Shown here: positions 15,142 to 23,442 of the stretch, piece after piece
Layout of the letters: every line of letters starts with the position of its first letter
Position numbering within the stretch: position 1 is the stretch's first letter
Assembly (NCBI RefSeq): GCF_009208075.1
Contig: NZ_WFKJ01000029.1
Coordinates: 1-39,630, forward strand
DNA from: Poseidonibacter ostreae
GTDB lineage: Bacteria; Campylobacterota; Campylobacteria; Campylobacterales; Arcobacteraceae
DNA: 39,630 bases
Direction of reading: 5' to 3'
The notes under the pieces: generated by a model
What the model was told of the DNA's origin: nothing
Database searches by the model: none
What the model saw: only the letters and a program-made list of their open reading frames with translations
Position numbers and translations under genes: made by a program

Positions 15142-18078
15142 CCACTCATCATCATCTTTTGATGGTTTTGCTTCAATTATTTTATTTGTAGCAGTTTTTG
15201 AAGGTACAGGAGAAGTAACTTCTCTTCTACTTTCAACATTTTTACTAGTATCTCTTTTAGATACTTCATTTTCATTTTTAATACTAGGTCGTCTTGCTAT
15301 CTCTTCTGTTTGTACTTGTACTACTTTTTTAATAGGAATAACATTATCTCTTTTAATTTGGTCAAGAGCTTTAAATACTTCTAAAGTAGCTTTATCTAGA
15401 TCACCTGAAAATTGATTTAAAGTAGAATTATCAGCATTCTCTTTACATGTTTCATTTATATAAGATTGTACATTATTATGAACATCTTCATGATTTTGTT
15501 TTAAATCTTTCCAGTTTGTATTTCTTGTAAACTCTTTTCCACTTTGTTCTTGCTCTATTATCCATTTACCTAAATCACACTCAGTTGGTTTTGTTACAGC
15601 CCAAGGATTTATTGTTGTACCAATTTTCTCAAAGTTTGTATTTTTAAATTTGATATGGTCATTTTTTAATTTAGAAACTTTAAATACTAAATCTATATCT
15701 GCAATTTCATTTCCACTTGATTCATTAAACTTTGCTCTATCTGCAATTTTTAATAAATTCTCAGATAAATCAGAAACTTCATTTGCTAAATTACTAATTG
15801 TTGTTGCTGAACTTGCGTTAAGTTGTGTTGCTTGGTCAAGGGAATTAATAGCGTCATTAATTTGAACTATTCCACTCTCTTCTTCAACACTTGCAGTTGA
15901 AACATCTTCTATTAGCTCTATTGTTTTATTAATATTATCATTTAATTTTGAATATCCACCAATCATATCATTGGCAATAAGTTTTCCTTCATTTGCTTTT
16001 GAAGTTGCTGTTTCAACAATTCCTTTAATCTCTTTAGCAGCTTCTGCTGACCTATTTGCAAGATTTCTTACTTCTTGTGCAACAACAGCAAAACCTTTTC
16101 CAGCTTCACCAGCAGTTGCAGCTTCTACAGCTGCGTTTAATGAAAGAATATTTGTTTGGAATGCAATTTGATCAATTACTGTAATTGCGTCATTAATTGA
16201 ATTAACTTGTTTATCAATATCATCCATTGCTTGTGTTGTTTTAGAAGCTAAAGCTTCACCTTCACTAGATGAACTTTGTAAATCACTTGCTAATGATGAC
16301 ATTTCTTGTACTTTTTGAACATTTGATTTAACAATACAAGTAACTTCTTCTAATGCTGCTGCTGTTTCTTCTAATGAAGCAGCTTGTTCATTTGCAGAAC
16401 TTGATAAACTGTTTGCAGAACTTGATAAAATATTTGTATCTTCATTTAATTTTTTACCACTTGATACAATCATTGATAAGAATTCTGAAACAGTAACACC
16501 AATTAATCTAGTACTTGAATTAATTGAGGAAATAATTCCACTAACTTCACTTGAACTAGTATTTTTATCAACTGTAAAATCAGAACTTCCATATCTTAAT
16601 AAAGTATTATTTAAAATACTTAAATTTTCATTTGTTTTATCAATCATTGAATTAATTGAATTTTTTAATTCTTGTATTTGAGGATTAACTGAGTTTTTTT
16701 CTATTTTATAAACATAGAAGCCATTATTAACCTTTGAAATTACCTCATCAACTTCTTCAATAACTTTAGCATCAGACTCAACACCCTCTTTTAATTTTCT
16801 AATGTAAGCATTAAAACTATCAACTAGTTTTCCTACCTCATCATTAGATCTTTTTTCAATCTCTTTAATCTCTGAATCTGCATTATTCATATCCGAAATA
16901 GTATCACTTAAATTAGAAAGTGGTTTTATTATTGTTCTAGTAATTAAAAATGAGTAAATTATATATACTAATAATATAGCAATAAGCGAAAAGATTACAA
17001 TACTAGTGATAATATCTTCAATTTCATCAGATGTTTGTTTTCTCATTAAAGAGATATCTGCTTCAATATCATCAACATAAACGCCTGTACCAATTATCCA
17101 ATCCCAATGTGGAAATCTTTGAACATAAGAAAATTTTTGTTGTGGTGCATCAAAATTAGGTTTTGGCCACATATACTTAACTAAACCACCCTTAGCTTCT
17201 TTATTAGCAACAACAGAGAACTCTTTAAATAAATATTTTCCTGCTTTATCTTGAACTTTTGATAAATCCTTTCCATCTAAACTAGGTTTTACAGAATGCA
17301 TAATCATTTTAGGATATGAGTCATTAATCCAAAAATACCCATCTTTTCCATATCTCATTTTGCTAATTGTATTTAAGGCTTCTTCTTTAATTTTTGAAGA
17401 AACATCAGCTACATATTCACCTGTACCTATAACCCAATTATACTCTTTGAATAGTTTTACAAAAGAAACTTTTGGTTGTGGTGTTTCAAATCCTGGTTTT
17501 GGCCAAACATAATCAACAAAACCTTCACCTTTTGCTTTTGCAACAGCAGCAAATTCTTTAAAGATTTTTTTTCCACCTTTATCTTTATAATTAACAAGAT
17601 CTTTTCCATTTAACTGTGGTTTAATTGGATGCATTACAATTACAGCATCGGTATCATTAATCCAAAAATAACCACTTTTACCATATCTACTCTCTTCTAC
17701 TATAGTTTTTAATCTAAATTTTAGAGCATCTTCAGATAAGATATCTTTTAACTTATTGTACTCGCCTTCTAAAATAGAAAATAAAAAGTTTGTTTGAGTC
17801 TTTAAATCATCTTGAATTTCTATTTTTATTTTATCGATAGCTGTTCTTTTATGATAGGCTTCAACAGTTTTCATTGCTAATGAAATATAGTTTTTTAGCT
17901 CTTCTTCTTTCTTAGCATAAGAATCTTTTTTATATTTATCAACATTCTCATGAGAAAATTTGTTAATAGAATAAATAGATTGTATTGCAATTGATAAAGA
18001 TACTAATATTATTGTAACTAGTGCTAATATTAATAATTTTACCTTTATAGAGATATTTACAAACATGGTATTCTCCAT
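15130..18078 (-). CDS. Methyl-accepting chemotaxis protein: double Cache, HAMP, CZB, CheR-tether-like tail
   Basis: 982 residues. Membrane helix 1 is at about 13-37. Two tandem single-Cache repeats follow, with parallel motifs [12 protein letters not shown] (131-142) and [12 protein letters not shown] (242-253), each followed by H-x-x-KP and YxWPKP segments. Membrane helix 2 is at about 356-380, then HAMP. The signalling hairpin has [20 protein letters not shown] and [18 protein letters not shown] (635-675). A CZB zinc-binding domain follows with likely ligands H808, C834 (CDLGKW), H863 and H867. A charged linker leads to the C-terminal EWESF, which resembles the CheR/CheB-binding pentapeptide NWETF. 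Such receptors sense small ligands in the periplasm and, through CZB, zinc or oxidants such as HOCl. The ligand is unknown; Cache domains of this type often bind carboxylates. Confidence 0.95.
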   Translation of the reverse strand: MENTMFVNISIKVKLLILALVTIILVSLSIAIQSIYSINKFSHENVDKYKKDSYAKKEEELKNYISLAMKTVEAYHKRTAIDKIKIEIQDDLKTQTNFLFSILEGEYNKLKDILSEDALKFRLKTIVEESRYGKSGYFWINDTDAVIVMHPIKPQLNGKDLVNYKDKGGKKIFKEFAAVAKAKGEGFVDYVWPKPGFETPQPKVSFVKLFKEYNWVIGTGEYVADVSSKIKEEALNTISKMRYGKDGYFWINDSYPKMIMHSVKPSLDGKDLSKVQDKAGKYLFKEFSVVANKEAKGGLVKYMWPKPNFDAPQQKFSYVQRFPHWDWIIGTGVYVDDIEADISLMRKQTSDEIEDIITSIVIFSLIAILLVYIIYSFLITRTIIKPLSNLSDTISDMNNADSEIKEIEKRSNDEVGKLVDSFNAYIRKLKEGVESDAKVIEEVDEVISKVNNGFYVYKIEKNSVNPQIQELKNSINSMIDKTNENLSILNNTLLRYGSSDFTVDKNTSSSEVSGIISSINSSTRLIGVTVSEFLSMIVSSGKKLNEDTNILSSSANSLSSSANEQAASLEETAAALEEVTCIVKSNVQKVQEMSSLASDLQSSSSEGEALASKTTQAMDDIDKQVNSINDAITVIDQIAFQTNILSLNAAVEAATAGEAGKGFAVVAQEVRNLANRSAEAAKEIKGIVETATSKANEGKLIANDMIGGYSKLNDNINKTIELIEDVSTASVEEESGIVQINDAINSLDQATQLNASSATTISNLANEVSDLSENLLKIADRAKFNESSGNEIADIDLVFKVSKLKNDHIKFKNTNFEKIGTTINPWAVTKPTECDLGKWIIEQEQSGKEFTRNTNWKDLKQNHEDVHNNVQSYINETCKENADNSTLNQFSGDLDKATLEVFKALDQIKRDNVIPIKKVVQVQTEEIARRPSIKNENEVSKRDTSKNVESRREVTSPVPSKTATNKIIEAKPSKDDDEWESF

Positions 18079-18193
18079 TATTTTTTTGTTTTATACTCAT
18101 ATAATATCTATAAGTGCTTTAATTTTCAAGCTAAATTAATATTATTTTTTATTTTTTATAATAAATTTACTTTTTGATACTATCTTTAATAAT

Positions 18194-19357
18194 TTAATCT
18201 TTTACTAATATTTTATTAATATCATTAACTATTGATATATCAAGTTTTTTATCTTTTGCCATTTGCAACATTATATCAATAGCTTCATCTTTAGAATAAG
18301 CTTTTCTATAACTATTATCTTGTGTTAATGAAGTATAAATATTTACACTAGCTATTAATCTATCTTTTAAACTCATATCTTTTGCACTTAAAGAGTATGG
18401 ATATCCATTTGCATCTAATAACTCTTGAATTTTGCAGCTTAATAATGCAATGTCGTTAAAGCCCATTATATTACTTAATATTTTTTTATTGTAATAAGGA
18501 TAAGCTTTTATCTCTTCTTGCTCATTTTTAGTTAATTCTTCTTCTTTTTGCAAAATATTTAAAGGTATTAATAGCTTTCCTATTTTACTCATTGATGCAG
18601 AAATTAAAAAAGTGTACTTATCTTTGTGTTCAAACTCATAAAATTCGCACATTTTCTCGCAATTAGAAATAAGTTTAGAATCTTTTTCTAGAATATCTAA
18701 AAATGATTGTGTAATATTTAATATTTCTTCAAAATCTAAAGCTGTTGTAAAGTCATGTAAGTTATTGAATATAAATTGTAAAATATCGTTTTCATTTTGT
18801 ATATCTATCCAAAATTCTAGTTTTGTAGAAATATCTAAAAATATATTTACAATATCCTTATCAAATAAAGTATTTGTATTACTCTTTACAAAAGCAATAA
18901 TATCTTTTCTATTTTGTATATCTTTTTTTGATAAATCAAAGTTAACATCTAAAGTGTGTGAAAAGTTTAATATTTTAGAAAATAGAGGGATATCGTCATC
19001 TTTTAATCCAAATATTCCACTTCCATTTATATTTTCATTTTGATACTTTAATACATCGTTATTATTAGAAAGAAAAGGAAAGTCTTTTATTTTTATTTCA
19101 CTTAAGATAGAGTATTCTTCATTTTTTATTTTTGCTTCATTTAGTGCAATATCATGACATAAACTGTAAGCACATAAATCAAACATCTCTTTATCATTAA
19201 GATTTAATTTTTGTCCTATCTTTAAAGATAAAAAAGCAATTCTTTTTGAATGATTTGGTGTTGTATTGTTATATTGAGATTCTACAAAATCTAAAGTATG
19301 AGATGTAGATAATAAGAAATTATTTAGATTAAATATTAATTGTTTTTTCTTGTCCAT
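18194..19357 (-). CDS. Tandem degenerate HD-GYP-like protein
   Basis: 387 residues with no membrane segment or receiver domain. The first half has H36 and H68-D69 (LCHDIA), then QNENINGSGIF (106-116) where active HD-GYP proteins have HHExxDGxGYP. The second half has SKIGKLLIP (257-265) in place of HDIGKxxIP, then IQELLDANGYP (310-320), followed by the family pattern LKDRLIASVNIYTSLTQ..YRKAY. So two HD-GYP-like domains are present, each missing different metal or catalytic residues. HD-GYP proteins degrade cyclic di-GMP; this one is more likely a sensor, scaffold or partly active enzyme. It lies between the chemoreceptor and an alpha/beta hydrolase, each with its own spacing. Confidence 0.75.
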   Translation of the reverse strand: MDKKKQLIFNLNNFLLSTSHTLDFVESQYNNTTPNHSKRIAFLSLKIGQKLNLNDKEMFDLCAYSLCHDIALNEAKIKNEEYSILSEIKIKDFPFLSNNNDVLKYQNENINGSGIFGLKDDDIPLFSKILNFSHTLDVNFDLSKKDIQNRKDIIAFVKSNTNTLFDKDIVNIFLDISTKLEFWIDIQNENDILQFIFNNLHDFTTALDFEEILNITQSFLDILEKDSKLISNCEKMCEFYEFEHKDKYTFLISASMSKIGKLLIPLNILQKEEELTKNEQEEIKAYPYYNKKILSNIMGFNDIALLSCKIQELLDANGYPYSLSAKDMSLKDRLIASVNIYTSLTQDNSYRKAYSKDEAIDIMLQMAKDKKLDISIVNDINKILVKD

Positions 19358-19435
19358 TTATAGTCCTATAATGATTTTTATATCATTATATTACTATAAA
19401 TGCACCTATGTATATATTAAATTTTATAGAGTTAT

Positions 19436-20218
19436 TTACTCTTCTTCAAATAATGAACTAATAGCTTCTACACTTTTATCAGTCATATCTAAATCTATAT
19501 GAGCAGCACCCTTAACTTCTACAAGTTTTACATCTAGACCTTCTGTTTTCATTTTATTATAAAAATCTTTTGTTACACTTGGTTTTGATATTTCATCTTT
19601 TGTTCCATAAATCATAATAAATTTAGAAGACTTATTCATTTTGTCTAAAACATCTATTGCTAAAAGGTGTTTATCATTTGCATAGTCAGGTCTTTCATAT
19701 CTTCCTGCAACTAATACTATATTTTTTAAAAGTTCTGGGTTTAAGCCAGCTAAGGAAGCACTCATCATTGCACCTGCTGAATGTCCAATAATTGTAATCT
19801 CTTTACTTTCATATTTGTCTTTTAAGGCAATTACTAATTTTTCTAAAAACTCAACATACTCTTTTGTAGCTGCTTGATGATTATACTCTTTACTTCCAAT
19901 TGATTTTAATTTATTTAAAGAAGAATTAGAATATCCAGGAAGTGCTACTGCGATTGTTGTCAAATCAGTTGACATATTTAAATTCTCAGCAAAAGGAGCA
20001 TAACGACCTAAAACATTACTACCCTCATCCCATGTACCATGAACAACAATAATTAACTTATCATTATCATCGCCTTCAAACATAGCATAATTTATGCATT
20101 CACCTCCAGCATAAACATAGCCTTCATCTTTATCATCACACTCTTGTTTTGTAATAGTTTGTGAAAATAAAAAACTTGTAGAAAATAGCATTACTGCAAC
20201 TAAAATATTCTTTAACAT
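19436..20218 (-). CDS. Periplasmic alpha/beta hydrolase
   Basis: 260 residues. A signal peptide (1-20, LVAVMLFSTSFLFS) is followed by an alpha/beta hydrolase fold. IIVVHGTWDEGSN (56-68) is the oxyanion-loop segment, ITIIGHSAGAMM (141-152) the nucleophile elbow with S147, D208 (YGTKDE) the likely acid and H240 (GAAH) the likely base. C27 and C41 could form a disulfide. It most resembles esterases or dienelactone-hydrolase-type enzymes; the substrate is unknown. It is divergent from the rhodanese-MBL gene with a 78-base spacer, so the two may share regulation, but no link to sulfur is visible in the protein itself. Confidence 0.85.
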   Translation of the reverse strand: MLKNILVAVMLFSTSFLFSQTITKQECDDKDEGYVYAGGECINYAMFEGDDNDKLIIVVHGTWDEGSNVLGRYAPFAENLNMSTDLTTIAVALPGYSNSSLNKLKSIGSKEYNHQAATKEYVEFLEKLVIALKDKYESKEITIIGHSAGAMMSASLAGLNPELLKNIVLVAGRYERPDYANDKHLLAIDVLDKMNKSSKFIMIYGTKDEISKPSVTKDFYNKMKTEGLDVKLVEVKGAAHIDLDMTDKSVEAISSLFEEE

Positions 20219-20296
20219 AATTAACTCCTAGTAGTATTTAATTTAAATATATGAATAATTCACTTATAATAAAATATTATAACTTAAGGAGAGGTT

Positions 20297-21601
20297 TTGT
20301 TAAAGAATAAATTTTTACAAAAAGTAATATTTTTTTACTGTATTTTTTTATCTAGTGTTTATGCACTAAATTTAGATGAATTAAAAAATAATGCATTAAA
20401 AGAAGTAAAAGTCATTAATACTGATGAATTAGTAACTCTTTTAAAAAAGAATCCTAATACAAAAATTATTGATGTAAGAGAAAAAGATGAGATATTAAAA
20501 CAAGGTGGTTATATAAAAGCCAATAAAGTCACAAATATTTCAAGAGCAAATTTAGAGTTTTTAATTCAAGAAGAAGTAAAAGAAGATGAAACTTTTATTA
20601 TTCACTGTTTTAATGGAAATAAATCACTTTTTGCAGCTAAAAGATTAAAAGATTTAGGCTACAAAAATGTACTTTATTATCAAGATAGTTTTAAAATATG
20701 GAAAGAGAAGAATTTGCCAATTTCTTCAAAAGATTTTGTTCTAAATTCTTTTTTATACAATCCAGTAAAAGAAGTTGCAAAAGGTGTATATACTTCAATA
20801 GGTGCAACACAACCAGCAACTTATGAAAACTCTGGACATAACAATAACTTAGGTTTTGTTATTGGTGATGATTCTATCTTAGTTTGGAATGCAGGTGCTA
20901 ATTATCTTCTTGCAAAAAGTTTTCATGAAGAGATTAAAAAAATTTCTAATAAACCAATTAAATATGTAGTTTTAGAAAACTCACAAGGTCATGCAATGCT
21001 TGGTTCTTCATATTGGAAAGAGCAAGGTGCAACAATTATTTCACATGAAATTGCTAAAAAAGAGATTATGCAAAAAGGTGAGAATATCTTAACAAGACAT
21101 AAAAGAACTTATAGAGACAAAGCACTTGGAACTAAAATAGTAATTCCAGATGAAACGTTTAAAGATAGTATGAGTTTTGATTTAGGAAATAGAATTGTTG
21201 AAGCAAAATATTTTGGATATGCACATGAACATAGCGATATTTCAATTTGGTTAGAAAAAGAGAAAATTTTATTTGCAGGAGATTTAGCTTTTCATCAAAG
21301 AATGCTACCAATTTTTAAAATCACAGATACTAGAAAATGGCTTGAAGCTTGGGAAAAACTTGCATTATTAAATGCACAAATAGTAGTTCCAGGTCATGGT
21401 GATGTTACAGATATGCCAACAGTTACAAAATATACAAAAGCTTATCTTGAATACTTAAGAGAAAAAGTAGCTGAAGCTTTAGATGAAGGAAAAGAAGCTT
21501 ATGAAGTTGATCAATCACCGTATGCACATTTAGATACATTTAAAGAGTTAGCTAGACAAAATGCTTCAAGGCTTTATGAAATGATGGAGTTTGAAGAGTA
21601 A
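20297..21601 (+). CDS. Rhodanese-metallo-beta-lactamase fold fusion, periplasmic (SoxH-like)
   Basis: 434 residues. It starts with TTG, supported by AAGGAGAGG five bases upstream. A signal peptide (1-23) precedes a rhodanese domain (about 35-140, active C104 in IIHCFNGNKS). A metallo-beta-lactamase fold fills about 155-390: SGHNNNLGFVIGDDSILVWN opens it, H310/H312 (AHEHSD), D329 (FAGDL) and H367 (PGHGD) are likely metal ligands. The usual HxHxDH is degenerate (SQGHAML, 229-235) with only one histidine. The arrangement recalls SoxH and the quinoprotein-relay metallohydrolases that accompany sulfur and alcohol oxidation. A sulfane-sulfur or thioester hydrolase role is plausible but unproven. 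It is 8 kb from sox core genes and convergent with the DsrE-like gene that ends the accessory sox operon. Confidence 0.85.
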   Translation: MLKNKFLQKVIFFYCIFLSSVYALNLDELKNNALKEVKVINTDELVTLLKKNPNTKIIDVREKDEILKQGGYIKANKVTNISRANLEFLIQEEVKEDETFIIHCFNGNKSLFAAKRLKDLGYKNVLYYQDSFKIWKEKNLPISSKDFVLNSFLYNPVKEVAKGVYTSIGATQPATYENSGHNNNLGFVIGDDSILVWNAGANYLLAKSFHEEIKKISNKPIKYVVLENSQGHAMLGSSYWKEQGATIISHEIAKKEIMQKGENILTRHKRTYRDKALGTKIVIPDETFKDSMSFDLGNRIVEAKYFGYAHEHSDISIWLEKEKILFAGDLAFHQRMLPIFKITDTRKWLEAWEKLALLNAQIVVPGHGDVTDMPTVTKYTKAYLEYLREKVAEALDEGKEAYEVDQSPYAHLDTFKELARQNASRLYEMMEFEE

Positions 21602-21631
21602 AATTATAAATCCTTTTCGGATTTATAATTT
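21601..21631. terminator. Strong bidirectional terminator
   Basis: Thirteen-base arms (21601-21613 and 21619-21631, core AAATCC/GGATTT) with a TTTTC loop, followed on the plus strand by further T residues. It starts at the last base of the rhodanese-MBL stop codon and faces the convergent DsrE-like gene at 21645. Confidence 0.85.
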
Positions 21632-21644
21632 TTAGTAAAAAGAG

Positions 21645-22082
21645 TTAATAAGGTGTAATTCCAATAAAACCATCTATTTGTTTTTCAATAGCTTCAACAA
21701 TACCAGCTTGAACATATATAATATCTTCTATAAAGTCTTCTTCAGTCCATTTCATACTTTCCATAGTATTTTTACATCCATAAAACTCTACATCATATTC
21801 CATTAAAGATTGAATTCTTTTTATAGTATTAGCATCCCCATCTTTTTTGATATGTCTCATTCCTGGACCATAAGTAATTACTGCAACTTTTAAAGTTTCA
21901 GCTGGGTACTCTTTTAAAATATTATAAATAGTTCCTATTATATGATTTGTTTTTTCAACATCGGCATCATACAATCTAACAACTAATTTTCTGGGATCAT
22001 CAAATGTTGGCTGTGGATCTGAAAATGTTGACTCTGCATATGAGAAAATAGTAAGTAATAAAATTAAGATTATTTTTTTCAT
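21645..22082 (-). CDS. Periplasmic DsrE/F-like sulfur-carrier protein
   Basis: 145 residues. A signal peptide (1-16, IILILLLTIFSYAES) is followed by a DsrE/F-like alpha/beta domain: KLVVRLYDADVEK (strand 1), LKVAVITYGPGMRHI (strand 2, with the family's ..vYGpGv pattern) and VEFYGCKNTMESM with C103 as the only mature cysteine. In cytoplasmic DsrE, TusD and relatives such a cysteine carries persulfide; here an exported version would act in the periplasm. It overlaps the MOSC gene by one base (TAATG) and is the last gene of the accessory sox operon. Its partner is unknown; SoxYZ or the periplasmic rhodaneses are reasonable candidates. Confidence 0.82.
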   Translation of the reverse strand: MKKIILILLLTIFSYAESTFSDPQPTFDDPRKLVVRLYDADVEKTNHIIGTIYNILKEYPAETLKVAVITYGPGMRHIKKDGDANTIKRIQSLMEYDVEFYGCKNTMESMKWTEEDFIEDIIYVQAGIVEAIEKQIDGFIGITPY

Positions 22083-22531
22083 TAATTGTCCTTTGTTGTA
22101 ACTTGAATATCTTTTACTATTTTACCATTATTTAAAACTCTACAATATAAACCTCTATGATGTTTTACTAAAAATGGTAATTCTTTCCCAAAAACTGCCA
22201 AGTGGTTACAGATTGTACAAGCTTGTGTAATTTCTAATTCAACATCCCCTACTTTAAAAACTGTTCCTATTTTAAAATCATGTGGATCAAAATCAAATAA
22301 TATATTTTCTCCAAAACTTCCAAATTCTAAATTTATTCCATTCTCTTTTGAAATATCATAAGCTTTTTTTCCAACAACCATAACTGATTTATCTTCATCT
22401 TTTCCTGCAAACTTATCGTTTTTTATTCCATGACCTTTTAATATATCTAAGTACTTAACTATAGGTCTTGGAAGTCCTGATGAATCTTTTGTAGCACTAA
22501 AAACTTCTATAACTTTCCCAATATTTTTCAT
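22082..22531 (-). CDS. MOSC-domain protein
   Basis: 149 residues with no signal peptide, so cytoplasmic. GHGIKNDKFAG (33-43), LEFGSFGENILFD (68-80, the 'p.GENi' motif of MOSC) and ITQACTICNHL (101-111) with C105 and C108 identify the MOSC (Moco sulfurase C-terminal) family. Members such as YiiM and YcbX bind molybdenum cofactor or act on N-hydroxylated compounds, and the cysteine can carry sulfur. Since SoxC in the same cluster is a molybdenum enzyme, a role in cofactor sulfur chemistry is possible but only inferred. It overlaps both neighbours (4 bases upstream, 1 base downstream), so it is translated with them. Confidence 0.88.
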   Translation of the reverse strand: MKNIGKVIEVFSATKDSSGLPRPIVKYLDILKGHGIKNDKFAGKDEDKSVMVVGKKAYDISKENGINLEFGSFGENILFDFDPHDFKIGTVFKVGDVELEITQACTICNHLAVFGKELPFLVKHHRGLYCRVLNNGKIVKDIQVTTKDN

Positions 22532-23337
22532 TTATTCTTATTTTCCTTTAGTATCAACAAAAAGTCTTTTTTATTCCATGAACCTGGATATTTATTTTCT
22601 AATTCGCCATTATTATTTAGTGCAAAAAAAGTCGGAGTCATTCCTCTGTAGCCTTTTTTAAGATTAAAAGGTAAAGCCACATCTTCAATATCAACTTTTA
22701 AGAAAATAAAATCCTTTTGAATCTCATCTTCTACATCATTTAAACTAAGTACTTCTTTATCCATTTTTTTACAAAAATGACAAGTTTTAGAAGTTGCATA
22801 AACAAGAACTTTTTTATTAGATTCTCTTGCCTCAGTTAATAGCTCTTCTTCATCAAAATTATTTGATAAAATTCTTACTTTTTTAGGATTTTTCTTTAAC
22901 CTTTGTTTTTTATATTCCATAAAATAAATTGCTAAGTTTGATATATCTTCATCACTTAATTTATAATCAACAGACTCTTTTTTATCATAATATTTAATTA
23001 TTGATGGCTCACAAATACTATTATTAATATCTGGATTTGTAAGATAACTATTTAAAAACTCTTCTATTTCAACTTGTTGCATTTCAGGGTCTTCTTTATC
23101 ACCTATATGCTTTGGACTATCCATAATTGCGTAAGCTAACATATTTACAGTTGGAGTTGCAAGATTTAAAAGTTTATTTTTCTTTTCAAAGAAGTTTGTT
23201 TTTAATGTTTTCATATCAATAAATTTTCCATGACATGATGAACATTTTTTTAAAAAGATCTCTTGACCTTTTTCATAATTTGCATTTAAAGTACTAATAA
23301 AAATAATAGATATTAGTAAAATTCCTTTTTTAATCAA
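22528..23337 (-). CDS. Cytochrome c-thioredoxin fusion, SoxW-like
   Basis: 269 residues. A signal peptide (1-19) is followed by a cytochrome c domain with heme site CSSCH (32-36), and a C-terminal thioredoxin fold (about 165-265) with redox motif CHFC (186-189) and cis-Pro P235 (GMTPTF). The thioredoxin part resembles SoxW, the periplasmic thioredoxin that keeps SoxY active with help from the membrane protein SoxV. Here the reductant domain is fused to a heme domain, which suggests electron exchange between the two or tethering to the respiratory chain. No methionine heme ligand is obvious; M66, M72 and M140 are candidates. It lies 105 bases after soxB behind a hairpin and heads the three-gene accessory operon. 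Confidence 0.87.
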   Translation of the reverse strand: MIKKGILLISIIFISTLNANYEKGQEIFLKKCSSCHGKFIDMKTLKTNFFEKKNKLLNLATPTVNMLAYAIMDSPKHIGDKEDPEMQQVEIEEFLNSYLTNPDINNSICEPSIIKYYDKKESVDYKLSDEDISNLAIYFMEYKKQRLKKNPKKVRILSNNFDEEELLTEARESNKKVLVYATSKTCHFCKKMDKEVLSLNDVEDEIQKDFIFLKVDIEDVALPFNLKKGYRGMTPTFFALNNNGELENKYPGSWNKKDFLLILKENKNK

Positions 23338-23401
23338 TAAGTATTCCTTTTTTCAATTTAGTAAATAGTACAAAATTTCAAACTACTTATTAAATTGAAA
23401 G

Positions 23402-23428
23402 AAGTATAAAGATTTAATCTTTATACTT
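23402..23428 (-). terminator. Hairpin after soxB
   Basis: Thirteen-base arms AAGTATAAAGATT (23402-23414) and its complement (23416-23428) with a one-base centre. It lies 14 bases past the soxB stop in the 105-base spacer before the cytochrome-thioredoxin gene. The tract after the stem on the minus strand (CTTTCAATTT) is only moderately T-rich, so partial read-through into the accessory genes is likely. Confidence 0.6.
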
Positions 23429-23442
23429 TTTCATTTTGAATA

